A DNA stretch of 6,240 bases, taken from assembly GCA_012032575.1 (NCBI GenBank), contig JAAUSP010000456.1, positions 1 through 6,240 of the forward strand, given 5' to 3'. The translations under genes were made by a program, and so were the position numbers. Below the pieces are notes generated by a model. It searched no databases, was not told the DNA's origin, and worked only from the letters and a program-made list of their open reading frames with translations. This DNA comes from Anaerolineales bacterium (GTDB taxonomy: Bacteria > Chloroflexota > Anaerolineae > 4572-78 > J111). Position 1 is the stretch's first letter. Every line of letters begins with the position of its first letter. This document shows positions 1-6,199 of this stretch, piece by piece.

Positions 1-196
1 CGCCCGGGGATAATATTTTTCCATGGCTCTGACCCTCATCTATGGAATAGGGAGAGTTTACTCACAATTCGCCCTCGTGCAATTTCAGTTATGCGCTTTT
101 TAAGGTGCAGTCAAGGGTAATGTTAGTTACCAAGTTGGGTCGGAAAAGGTGAGATCGAACCTTAACCGACAACATTAGTAAAAAGAGGAGAATAGG
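1..196 (+). promoter_or_regulatory. Leader/promoter region of the binding-protein gene
   Basis: No coding sequence is supported here. The stretch is less GC-rich than the genes and presumably holds the promoter of the binding-protein gene, but I cannot pick a convincing -35/-10 pair. It contains an imperfect operator-like palindrome, GGTAA-6 nt-TTACC (116-131), and the hairpin described separately at 139-170. It ends in a strong ribosome-binding site, AAGAGGAG (183-190). Confidence 0.45.
118..177 (+). promoter_or_regulatory. Nested inverted repeats in the 5' leader (candidate RNA structure)
   Basis: An outer pair TAATGTT (118-124)/AACATTA (171-177) encloses a tighter hairpin: GTCGG (139-143), AA, AAGGT (146-150), an 8-nt loop (151-158), ACCTT (159-163), AA, CCGAC (166-170). 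The two 5-bp helices are separated by a symmetric AA/AA internal loop. There is no T-run, so this is not an intrinsic terminator. It ends 12 nt before the Shine-Dalgarno of the binding-protein gene and could affect mRNA stability or translation. No known riboswitch is recognised. Confidence 0.4.
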
Positions 197-1345
197 ATGT
201 TTCGTAAACGAAGTTTCACCATCATTTCCTTAATAGTAGTTCTGCTGCTTCTGGCTGCCTGCGGCGGCGCAGCGACGCCTGCGGCAGAGAAGCCGGCAGC
301 CACCGAAGCCCCGGCAGAACCGGCGGCGACTGAAGAAGCGGCGGCTCCGACTGAAGCCCCGGCAGAACCTGCGGCTGAAGGCGGGGCGCACACAGTTGGG
401 TTTGTGCCGCCGGCTTTGACCAGCCCGTTCCACGTGGCGATGGTGGATGGAGCGACAGCCCGGAGTGGAGAGCTGGGCTGGACGATTGACGTACAAGCTC
501 CGGCCAGCGAAGGCGACTTTGCGGCGTTTGTGACGACGGTCGAACAATTGCTGGAAAAAGGTGTGGAAGCGATCAGCATCAACCCGATTGGGACGGACTC
601 GGCGATCACGGCGGTGAAAGCGGCCAATGAGAAGGGTGTGCCGATTCTGGCTCACAACTTCATCACCCCGTTCTCCGAGGGTAAAGTGGATGCTTATATT
701 GGCTACGACCAGTGGGGTGGGGCGGAGAAACTGGCGGCAGTGACTTGTGAACTGATTGCCAAGAAGTACGAGAGTACCCCGGCTGAGACAAACGGCAAGG
801 TGTTCATTCTCCTCGGTATTGACAGCATCTTCTCGCATCGGCGGACGGGTGGCTTCAAAGCCGGGTTAGAAAAGAACTGCCCGAATGTGGAAGTGGTCGG
901 CGAGCAGAGCGGTGAGTGGCTGCGGACGAAGGGTTCGGAAGTGGCTTCAATTGCGTTGCAGAAAGACCCGGACATTGATGTATTCTACGGCAACAGCGAC
1001 GAGATGGCGATTGGCGCAGCCCTGGCCGCCGAGCAGTTGGGGCTGGTCATCAACCAGGACTTCTTCGCGGTTGGGATTGACGGCAACCAGCCGACGCTCG
1101 ATTTGCTGAAGGACGGCAAGTTCAGCGCCACCCTGGGTGTGGACCCGGTACGGATGGGGGTGACGGTGGTGGATACGATGGAGAAGATTTTCGCCGGGGA
1201 AGAAGTGCCGGAGATCATCTTGACCCCGTCGGTGGTGGTCACGCCGGAGAACCTGCAAGACTACCTGGACGGCAAGCTGTGGACCGAGCCGGTGGCCGGT
1301 TTCCCCGAACTCGATAATGACCAACCCACAGTGCCGGAAGAATAA
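197..1345 (+). CDS. Sugar ABC transporter substrate-binding lipoprotein
   Basis: This is the extracytoplasmic solute-binding subunit of a sugar ABC importer, tethered to the outer face of the membrane. Residues 1-22 form a lipoprotein signal: basic FRKR, a hydrophobic stretch, then lipobox LAAC with the lipidated Cys22. Residues 23-64 are a low-complexity Ala/Pro/Glu/Thr linker that contains TEAPAEPAA twice. From about residue 66 a periplasmic-binding-protein type I fold (RbsB/Peripla_BP_4 type) begins. Family landmarks are [10 protein letters not shown] (126-135), RRTGGF (215-220), [10 protein letters not shown] (265-274) and VGIDGN (292-297), which correspond to ligand-contacting regions in ribose/galactose-binding relatives. 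The length of 382 aa is normal for the family plus linker. The ATG follows AAGAGGAG (183-190) by 6 nt. No permease or ATPase gene lies downstream before the regulator, so the transport partners must be upstream of the window or elsewhere. The exact sugar cannot be read from the sequence; a pentose is inferred from the neighbours. Confidence 0.93.
   Translation: MFRKRSFTIISLIVVLLLLAACGGAATPAAEKPAATEAPAEPAATEEAAAPTEAPAEPAAEGGAHTVGFVPPALTSPFHVAMVDGATARSGELGWTIDVQAPASEGDFAAFVTTVEQLLEKGVEAISINPIGTDSAITAVKAANEKGVPILAHNFITPFSEGKVDAYIGYDQWGGAEKLAAVTCELIAKKYESTPAETNGKVFILLGIDSIFSHRRTGGFKAGLEKNCPNVEVVGEQSGEWLRTKGSEVASIALQKDPDIDVFYGNSDEMAIGAALAAEQLGLVINQDFFAVGIDGNQPTLDLLKDGKFSATLGVDPVRMGVTVVDTMEKIFAGEEVPEIILTPSVVVTPENLQDYLDGKLWTEPVAGFPELDNDQPTVPEE
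305..369 (+). repeat. In-frame direct repeat within the lipoprotein linker
   Basis: GAAGCCCCGGCAGAACC occurs at 305-321 and again at 353-369, a 48-nt (16-codon) period. It encodes the duplicated TEAPAEPAA of the Ala/Pro/Glu-rich linker. It probably arose by local duplication or slippage and sets the length of the tether between the lipid anchor and the binding domain. Confidence 0.7.
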
Positions 1346-1356
1346 CTTTTAATAAC

Positions 1357-1493
1357 AGGAGTTACGCAGTCATGTCATTTCGAGCGACCCGAAGGGGGAG
1401 CGACGCGAAGCGTCCCTCAAAACTCCTTTGGCAAGACGAGGTATTAGGGATTTCTCCCTTCGGTCGAAATGACATGCACACTGCGTAACTCCT
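1357..1493. mobile_element. MITE-like palindromic element with 27-bp terminal inverted repeats
   Basis: The left end has AGGAGTTACGCAGT (1357-1370) followed directly by CATGTCATTTCGA (1371-1383). The right end has the perfect complements TCGAAATGACATG (1464-1476) and ACTGCGTAACTCCT (1480-1493), interrupted only by CAC (1477-1479). The 80-nt interior codes for nothing credible; in the reverse direction it reads CHFDRREKS, a phrase familiar from spurious ORFs over intergenic repeats of this CATTTCGA type in many bacteria. No target-site duplication is evident. The element lies 11 nt after the binding-protein stop codon and would fold into a long hairpin in RNA, so it may protect the 3' end of that message or reduce readthrough into the regulator gene. 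Confidence 0.75.
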
Positions 1494-1496
1494 TGT

Positions 1497-1526
1497 GCCC
1501 CTTCTTTCGACCCAGAGAGAAGGGGC
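1497..1526. repeat. Hairpin with 9-bp stem before the LacI-family gene
   Basis: GCCCCTTCT (1497-1505) pairs with AGAAGGGGC (1518-1526) around a 12-nt loop. A run of six T occurs at 1541-1546, 14 nt beyond the stem, which is too far for a standard intrinsic terminator. It may still weaken transcription between the binding-protein gene and the regulator. It directly follows the palindromic element ending at 1493. Confidence 0.5.
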
Positions 1527-1544
1527 CATCCAAATAACTGTTTT

Positions 1545-1555
1545 TTATCAGATAA
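1545..1555. promoter_or_regulatory. Short palindrome upstream of the LacI-family gene
   Basis: TTATC-A-GATAA is a perfect 5-1-5 inverted repeat ending 12 nt before the regulator's ATG. It is placed where an autoregulatory operator could lie, but it lacks the central CG expected for a repressor with a Leu-containing hinge helix and is short enough to arise by chance. Confidence 0.2.
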
Positions 1556-1567
1556 GCGGCGGCCCTT

Positions 1568-2599
1568 ATGTCGGTGCATAAACAGGTGACCATCAGGCAG
1601 GTAGCGCAAAAAGCGGGGGTATCCACCCAAACCGTCTCCCGTGTTCTCAATGATCGTCCGGATGTTGCGGCCGAAACACGTGAGTTGGTCCAACAGATTA
1701 TTAATCAGCTTGGCTACAAGCCCAGTGCTTTGGCCCGGAGTCTCATCCGGCGGCGCAGCCTGACTCTGGGGGTGGTGATTGCCGAATTGGGCCACTACGG
1801 CCCGATTCGCCGATTATTGGGCATCGAACAGGGGGCTACAGAATTTGGCTACCGACTGCACTTGAGCCTGGTCCACCAGCCCGAAATAGACAAAGGCGAT
1901 CAAATTCTCGATGAGCTGTTGGCCTGGCATGTTGACGGCATTATCTGGGCTGTCCCCGAAGTGGGACATAATCGAATTTGGCTACAGCGGAAAGCCTCCC
2001 AGGTGCCGGTGCCGGTGGTGCTTATTTGCGAACAACCGTTGTATAGCGAGCACGCCGTTTCGATTGATAATCGAGCCGGCGGTTTGCTGGCAGCTCAGCA
2101 TTTATTATCTCAGGGGTATCGGCATCTTGGGATTATTACCGGCCCCTTAAGCTGGGTGGTGTCGCAGCAACGGTTATTAGGTTGGCAACAGGCATTACCA
2201 ACTTACCAAAACCGGCAAATATTTGAAGGCGACTGGTCAGCCGCCAGCGGCGAGCAGGGCCTTTACCAATTGCGCCAGCAGTACCCTGAGCTGGATGCCG
2301 TGTTTGTGAGCAACGATCAGATGGCCCTGGGGGTGTTACAGGCTGCCCATCGTCTGAATTTACGCATCCCCGAAGATTTGGGGGTCATTGGGTTTGATAA
2401 TATCCCCGAAGCCGGCTACTTCTATCCTCCCCTCAGTACCATCCGTCACAAATTGATGGATCAGGGTAAAATTGCGGTTCAGAAATTGATTGAAATTATC
2501 GAGGCCAGACAAAACAAAACAACTTTGTTGCCCCCAGAAATTACCCTCTTGCAGCCAGAACTGTTGATTAGAAAAAGTTCTGCAAGAAGTATGGTGTGA
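1568..2599 (+). CDS. LacI/GalR-family transcriptional regulator
   Basis: This is a cytoplasmic DNA-binding repressor that senses a sugar or sugar phosphate. Residues 7-27 form the LacI helix-turn-helix (VTIRQVAQKAGVSTQTVSRV). By analogy with LacI, T20, Q21 and R25 are the likely base-reading residues. The hinge helix is at 53-59 (SALARSL), with Leu55 in the position that in this family inserts into a central CpG of the operator. From about residue 64 the effector-binding domain follows, with SIDNRAGG (165-172), FVSNDQMALG (246-255) and VIGFDNIPEAGYFYPPLSTI (273-292). The length of 343 aa is typical. No good Shine-Dalgarno sequence precedes the ATG. An in-frame GTG at 1574 would also keep the whole HTH, so the start is uncertain by two codons. 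It lies between the binding-protein gene and the isomerase-kinase genes, which suggests that it regulates them and perhaps itself. No strong palindrome with a central CG was found in the flanking gaps. Confidence 0.95.
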   Translation: MSVHKQVTIRQVAQKAGVSTQTVSRVLNDRPDVAAETRELVQQIINQLGYKPSALARSLIRRRSLTLGVVIAELGHYGPIRRLLGIEQGATEFGYRLHLSLVHQPEIDKGDQILDELLAWHVDGIIWAVPEVGHNRIWLQRKASQVPVPVVLICEQPLYSEHAVSIDNRAGGLLAAQHLLSQGYRHLGIITGPLSWVVSQQRLLGWQQALPTYQNRQIFEGDWSAASGEQGLYQLRQQYPELDAVFVSNDQMALGVLQAAHRLNLRIPEDLGVIGFDNIPEAGYFYPPLSTIRHKLMDQGKIAVQKLIEIIEARQNKTTLLPPEITLLQPELLIRKSSARSMV

Positions 2600-2621
2600 A
2601 AAGGAGTGTTCACTATCCTAT

Positions 2622-2656
2622 CCACACTTTCAAATAATTAATCGGTAGCAGTGTGG
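2622..2656. repeat. Inverted repeat CCACACT/AGTGTGG after the LacI-family gene
   Basis: CCACACT (2622-2628) and AGTGTGG (2650-2656) are perfect complements around a 21-nt AT-rich centre. No T-run follows. It may be part of a weak transcription stop, or the AT-rich centre may hold promoter elements for the isomerase gene; the sequence does not decide. Confidence 0.3.
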
Positions 2657-2733
2657 CAGGCAGCAGGAGCGCAAGTCAAAGGTTCTCTGTTCGGCGGGCC
2701 GGCGGCTCTGGGTGATGCCTCCTGTCTGCCTGC
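2656..2733. repeat. Imperfect inverted repeat between LacI-family and isomerase genes
   Basis: GCAGGCAGCAGGAG (2656-2669) faces CTCCTGTCTGCCTGC (2719-2733); the arms pair along their whole length with one bulged base. About 49 nt of GC-rich sequence separates them. The block overlaps the start of a false ORF (2712-2990) and looks like a remnant of an intergenic repeat. Confidence 0.5.
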
Positions 2734-2791
2734 TACTTTATACCGCCTTCTATTTCGTCACGAAGCCTCGGCTTCACCCCAGCGATGAAGA

Positions 2792-2851
2792 CCTCTCCCC
2801 GTCGCTGGCACGCCTCCCCTCTCCTGCCAGGGAGAGGGGTTGGGGGAGAGG
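2792..2851. repeat. Nested CCTCTCCCC-type intergenic inverted repeat
   Basis: The outer arms are CCTCTCCCC (2792-2800) and GGGGAGAGG (2843-2851). The inner arms are CCCCTCTCC (2816-2824) and GGAGAGGGG (2831-2839) around a 6-nt loop. Such purine/pyrimidine palindromes are common between genes in Chloroflexota and other bacteria and give spurious peptides such as PSPARERGWG. A smaller hairpin, GAAGCC/GGCTTC (2762-2767/2770-2775), lies just upstream. The element ends 11 nt before the Shine-Dalgarno of the isomerase gene. Confidence 0.65.
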
Positions 2852-2877
2852 GTTACATTTACAAAGGAGCTTAACCT

Positions 2878-4320
2878 ATGAGCAAACCAGTTTTAGGAGT
2901 TATTGTTGGCAACCGGGGATTTTTTCCCGACCATCTGTGCGACACCGGACGTCAAACGATCTTGAGAATCCTGGCCGAAGAAGGGATTGAGGCCGTGGCT
3001 CTGACCTCGGCGGATACCCCTTTTGGCAGTATCGAAAGTTTGAATGACGCCCAAAAGTGCGCCGACCTGTTCAAAAAGAATGCCGCCCGGATTGACGGTG
3101 TCCTGGTTACACTGCCCAACTTTGGCGACGAGCGGGCCATTGCCAATGCTCTGCGCTGGGCCAATCTGGGCGTGCCGGTTCTGATCCACGCCTTTGCCGA
3201 CGACCCCACCCGCATGACCATCGCCGACCGGCGCGACTCTTTCTGCGGCAAAATGTCGGCCTGTAACAACCTGCGCCAGTACGGCATCAAATATACCCTG
3301 ACCACTCTGCACACCGTTGACCCTGATACCGAAAACTTCAAGGCCGATCTGCGCCGTTTTGTGAGTACCTGCCGGGTGGTGCGTGGTCTGAAAAATGCTC
3401 GCATCGGGGCGCTGGGCGCTCGACCGGCGGCCTTCAATACCGTTCGTTACAGCGAAAAACTGTTCGAGCGCAGCGGTATTTCCGTCGAAACGCTGGATCT
3501 GTCGGAGGCGTTTGGGCAGGTGGGCCGGCTGGGTAACGATGAACCGATGGTCAGCGCCAAGCTGGAGGAGATCAACAGCTATGTGCCGACCAAGGGCATC
3601 CCCCAGGAAGCTCTGTTGAAAATGGCGAAACTCGGTGTGGTGGTGGACCGTTGGATGAGCGACCAACAACTGGCCGCCACCGCCTTGCAGTGCTGGACTT
3701 CGATGGAAGAATATTTTGGCGTGGTTCCCTGTACCGTTATGAGCATGATGAGCAACAAGCTGATGCCGTCGGCCTGCGAGACCGATATTGCCGGCGTGGT
3801 CGGTATGTACGCCCTGGCCCTGGCCTCGGAAAAGCCGAGCGCCCTGGTGGATTGGAACAACAACTATGGCGACGACCCGGATAAGGGCGTTGTCTTCCAC
3901 TGCTCCAACCTGCCCAAAGGCGTCTTCACCAACCAGAATGACGCCGGTCTGATTTCGCCCGACGACATCCCGGTGATGGATTTTCAGGAGATTATCGCCG
4001 GTACGGTCGGCAAGGAAAACACCTTCGGCACGGTGGTGGGCCGGGTACGGGCCGAACCGTTCACCTACTGCCGCGTCTCCACTGACGACCTGGGCGGCAC
4101 AATCGCGGCTTATGTCGGCGAAGGCGAATTGACCAACGACCCGCTCAAAACCTTCGGCGGTTACGGGGTGGTGCGCGTGCCCAACCTGCAAGGGCTGCTG
4201 CGCTACATCTGCGAAAACGGCTTTGAGCACCACACCGCCATCAACCTGTCTCAAACCGCCCCCGCCGTCAACGAAGCTTTAAGCAAGTATTTGGGGTGGG
4301 ACGTTTATCACCACCGCTAA
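2878..4320 (+). CDS. L-fucose/L-arabinose isomerase family protein
   Basis: This is a metal-dependent aldose-ketose isomerase of the FucI/AraA superfamily acting in the cytoplasm; it would convert the imported aldose to its ketose. At 480 aa it is shorter than E. coli FucI (about 590) and close to AraA (about 500). The N-terminal part (1-140) is Rossmann-like and carries RRDSFCGKMSACNNLRQYGI (118-137), a block familiar in the FucI-like branch. The probable metal ligands are Glu301 (in SACETD), Asp325 (in LVDWNN) and His451 or His452 (in FEHHTAIN). The 24-residue Glu-Asp spacing equals that of E337 and D361 in E. coli FucI. His341 (in VVFHCSN) is also well placed. AAAGGAG (2863-2869) lies 8 nt before the ATG and fixes the start. 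The kinase gene follows after 121 nt. Substrate specificity is not decidable from sequence: L-arabinose is favoured by the AraD-like gene downstream, and L-fucose or D-arabinose are alternatives. A long open frame on the opposite strand (2893-4254) is only a codon-bias shadow. Confidence 0.92.
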   Translation: MSKPVLGVIVGNRGFFPDHLCDTGRQTILRILAEEGIEAVALTSADTPFGSIESLNDAQKCADLFKKNAARIDGVLVTLPNFGDERAIANALRWANLGVPVLIHAFADDPTRMTIADRRDSFCGKMSACNNLRQYGIKYTLTTLHTVDPDTENFKADLRRFVSTCRVVRGLKNARIGALGARPAAFNTVRYSEKLFERSGISVETLDLSEAFGQVGRLGNDEPMVSAKLEEINSYVPTKGIPQEALLKMAKLGVVVDRWMSDQQLAATALQCWTSMEEYFGVVPCTVMSMMSNKLMPSACETDIAGVVGMYALALASEKPSALVDWNNNYGDDPDKGVVFHCSNLPKGVFTNQNDAGLISPDDIPVMDFQEIIAGTVGKENTFGTVVGRVRAEPFTYCRVSTDDLGGTIAAYVGEGELTNDPLKTFGGYGVVRVPNLQGLLRYICENGFEHHTAINLSQTAPAVNEALSKYLGWDVYHHR

Positions 4321-4342
4321 TTGTGGACGGTGATTTTCGTTT

Positions 4343-4366
4343 CGGTCACAAAAATATGATTGACCG
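4343..4366. repeat. Inverted repeat CGGTCA/TGACCG after the isomerase gene
   Basis: CGGTCA (4343-4348) and TGACCG (4361-4366) are perfect complements around a 12-nt AT-rich loop. It abuts the much longer hairpin that starts at 4367. Function unknown. Confidence 0.4.
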
Positions 4367-4420
4367 GTGATGCGTGATGCGTGATACGTGACTTTTTACG
4401 CATCACGCATCACGCATCAC
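4367..4420. repeat. 23-bp-stem hairpin built from TGCGTGA-type heptamers
   Basis: The left arm (4367-4389) contains two GTGATGC units and one diverged GTGATAC. The right arm (4398-4420) carries three CATCACG-type units. The arms pair over 23 positions with one mismatch (A4386 opposite C), and the 8-nt loop is GACTTTTT. The structure fills most of the gap between isomerase and kinase genes and ends 10 nt before the kinase Shine-Dalgarno. It resembles dispersed GTGATGCGTGA intergenic repeats. No T-run follows, so it is more likely an mRNA-stability element or a mobile repeat than a terminator. Confidence 0.75.
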
Positions 4421-4441
4421 GTTTATTCATAGGAGTTGAAG

Positions 4442-6036
4442 ATGAATCAAAACGACATCCCCCAAGCAATTAAGAGCGGCAAGACCGTTCTTGGCATCGA
4501 GTTCGGCTCAACCCGCATCAAGGCGGTGTTGATCGGTGAGGATCATGCGCCGATCGCTTCGGGCAGCTATGAGTGGGAAAATCAATACGAAAACGGCATC
4601 TGGACATACAGTCTTGAAGATGTTTGGACAGGCTTGCAGGAAAGCTATCGGCAGCTTAACGCCGAGGTTTTGAAGAATTACAACACCCCGCTCCAGACCA
4701 TTGGCGCGATTGGCTTCAGCGGCATGATGCACGGCTATATGGCCTTCGACCAGGACGGAAATTTACTCGCCCCGTTTCGGACATGGCGGAACACCATCAC
4801 CGGGCAGGCAGCGGAGGAATTGACGGAGCTGTTCCAATTTAATATTCCCCAACGTTGGAGCATTGCCCACCTCCAGCAGGCGATATTGAACAAAGAGAGC
4901 CATATTAACGCTATCAGCCATCTCACGACGCTGGCCGGCTATGTCCATTGGCAACTGACGGGGCAAAAGGTGATGGGCATTGGCGAAGCGTCGGGCATGT
5001 TCCCCATTGCCAGCAAGACCAACGATTACGATGCCGGCAAGATCGAGCTGTTCAACGAACGGCTTAAAGCAGAAAACATCTCGTGGAAGCTTCAGGACAT
5101 CCTGCCCAAAGTTCTGGTAGCCGGAGATGCCGCCGGCGTTCTGACCGAAGCAGGCGCAAAACTGCTCGACCCCACAAGGCAGTTACCAGCGGGGATTCCG
5201 CTCTGTCCGCCGGAGGGTGACGCCGGCACCGGCATGGTCGCAACGAACAGCGTGGGCGAGCGAACGGGCAATGTCTCCGCCGGTACATCGGTTTTTGCCA
5301 TGATCGTTTTGGAGGAGCCGCTGTCAAAGCTCTATCCCGAAATTGATATGGTGACAACGCCCGCCGGCAAGCCTGTGGCTATGGTCCACAGCAACAACTG
5401 CACCTCCGATCTCAATGCCTGGGTTGACCTGTTCCATGAATTTACGCAGGCGCTGGGGGTGGAGGTGAGCGAATCCAGGCTGTTTGAAATGCTGTATACC
5501 AAGGGACTGGCCGGCGATGCGGACGCGGGCGGGCTGCTCGCTTACAATTACTTTTCGGGCGAGCATATCACGCATCTTGAAGAAGGGCGTCCCCTGTTCG
5601 TCCGCACCCCCGAAAGCCGCTTCACGCTGGCGAACTTCATGCGGGTGCATCTGTTCGCGGCGCTCGGCGCATTGAAGATTGGGTTGGGCATCTTTGAACA
5701 GGAGCAGGTGAAGATTGACCAGGTTCTCGGTCATGGCGGTTTCTTTAAAACGCCGGAAGTAGGGCAAAAAATAATGGCCGCGGCGATGAATGTCCCCGTT
5801 TCCGTCATGGAGACTGCCGGCGAGGGTGGCGCATGGGGAATTGCCCTGCTGGCCGCCTATATGCGCCATAAGGCAGCGGATGAGCCGCTGGAAGCCTACC
5901 TCTCCCACAAGGTCTTTGCCGGAGAACAAGGCACAACCATCGCGCCCGATCCGGCGGATGTGGCCGGATTTGCCGCGTTTATGGAGCGCTACAAAAGGGA
6001 CTCGGCATCGAACGGGCCGCCGTGGATGCACTGTAG
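4442..6036 (+). CDS. FGGY-family carbohydrate kinase (ribulokinase/xylulokinase-like), C-terminal frameshift
   Basis: This is an ATP-dependent sugar kinase of the FGGY family, expected to phosphorylate the ketose made by the isomerase upstream. Residues 17-27 ([11 protein letters not shown]) are the first phosphate-binding motif, with Glu20 where many members have Asp. [10 protein letters not shown] (92-101) and TWRNT (114-118) belong to the substrate region. GDAGTGM (259-265) holds the likely catalytic base Asp260. GNVSAGTS (276-283), HGGFF (431-435) and [14 protein letters not shown] (460-473) complete the ATP-binding part. AGGAG (4431-4435) sits 6 nt before the ATG. The frame runs from 4442 to the end of the window without a stop. 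However, after residue 519 (ERYKR) the sequence stops looking like a kinase, while the -1 frame from 5998 continues [12 protein letters not shown] and meets tandem TAG stops at 6034-6039. That is the natural C-terminus, giving about 531 aa. A single missing base in AAAAGGGA (5993-6000) would explain it, either as an assembly error or a real mutation. The end given here assumes the corrected frame. Confidence 0.88.
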
Positions 6037-6052
6037 TAGAAGAGTCAGGCTA

Positions 6053-6176
6053 AGGAGTTACGCGGTCAGCATCCTGAGTAGCCCTACGACCGCAGGGAGG
6101 GGGCGTATCGAAGGGTGCTACCGCGCAAAACGCATGCTGACGCGAAGCGGTGTTTGCGCACCCCACCGGATAACTC
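6053..6176. repeat. Palindromic intergenic element sharing a terminus with the 1357 element
   Basis: It begins AGGAGTTACGCGGTCA (6053-6068), identical at 15 of 16 positions to the left end of the element at 1357. Internal complementary pairs are GTCAGCAT (6065-6072)/ATGCTGAC (6134-6141), GTAGC (6078-6082)/GCTAC (6117-6121) and GCGCAAA (6123-6129)/TTTGCGC (6153-6159). The right terminus is degraded: only TAACTC (6171-6176) matches the expected complement. It fills the gap between the kinase stop and the ribosome-binding site of the AraD-like gene and is probably a decayed or composite nonautonomous element. Confidence 0.55.
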
Positions 6177-6187
6177 ATGTCAGGTAT

Positions 6188-6191
6188 GGAG
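6188..6191 (+). promoter_or_regulatory. Shine-Dalgarno for the AraD-like gene
   Basis: GGAG lies 8 nt before the ATG at 6200. It supports independent initiation at that ATG and argues against the upstream open frame being a genuine kinase fusion. Confidence 0.6.
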
Positions 6192-6199
6192 TTATAATT

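Noticed and set aside
116..131. GGTAA-6 nt-TTACC as the LacI-family operator
   Set aside because: It lacks a central CG and a symmetric core, and no second copy was found near the other genes, so I do not call it an operator.
1497..1546. Intrinsic terminator after the binding-protein gene
   Set aside because: The T-run starts 14 nt after the stem instead of directly after it.
1370..1795. 141-codon minus-strand ORF with CHFDRREKS
   Set aside because: It is produced by the palindromic element and the antisense of the LacI-family gene; such peptides are well-known spurious products of this repeat type.
2712..2990. 92-codon + strand ORF across the intergenic gap
   Set aside because: Its translation is that of the CCTCTCCCC repeat (PSPARERGWGRG) and then an out-of-frame reading of the isomerase start; there is no ribosome-binding site.
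2893..4254. 453-codon open frame on the minus strand
   Set aside because: It lies entirely antisense to the isomerase gene, has a His/Val/Gln-rich composition typical of a mirrored GC-rich gene, and shows no recognisable domain.
4367..4420. CRISPR-like or iteron array from the GTGATGC units
   Set aside because: The units are 7 nt with no spacers and are arranged as opposing arms of one hairpin.
5993..6001. Programmed -1 frameshift at AAAAGGGA
   Set aside because: In the zero frame the codons are AAA AGG GAC preceded by TAC; re-pairing after a -1 slip would not match a canonical slippery heptamer, and no downstream role for a fused product is evident.
5324..6031. 235-codon minus-strand ORF
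   Set aside because: It is antisense to the kinase C-terminal half, with no domain and arginine/histidine-rich mirror composition.
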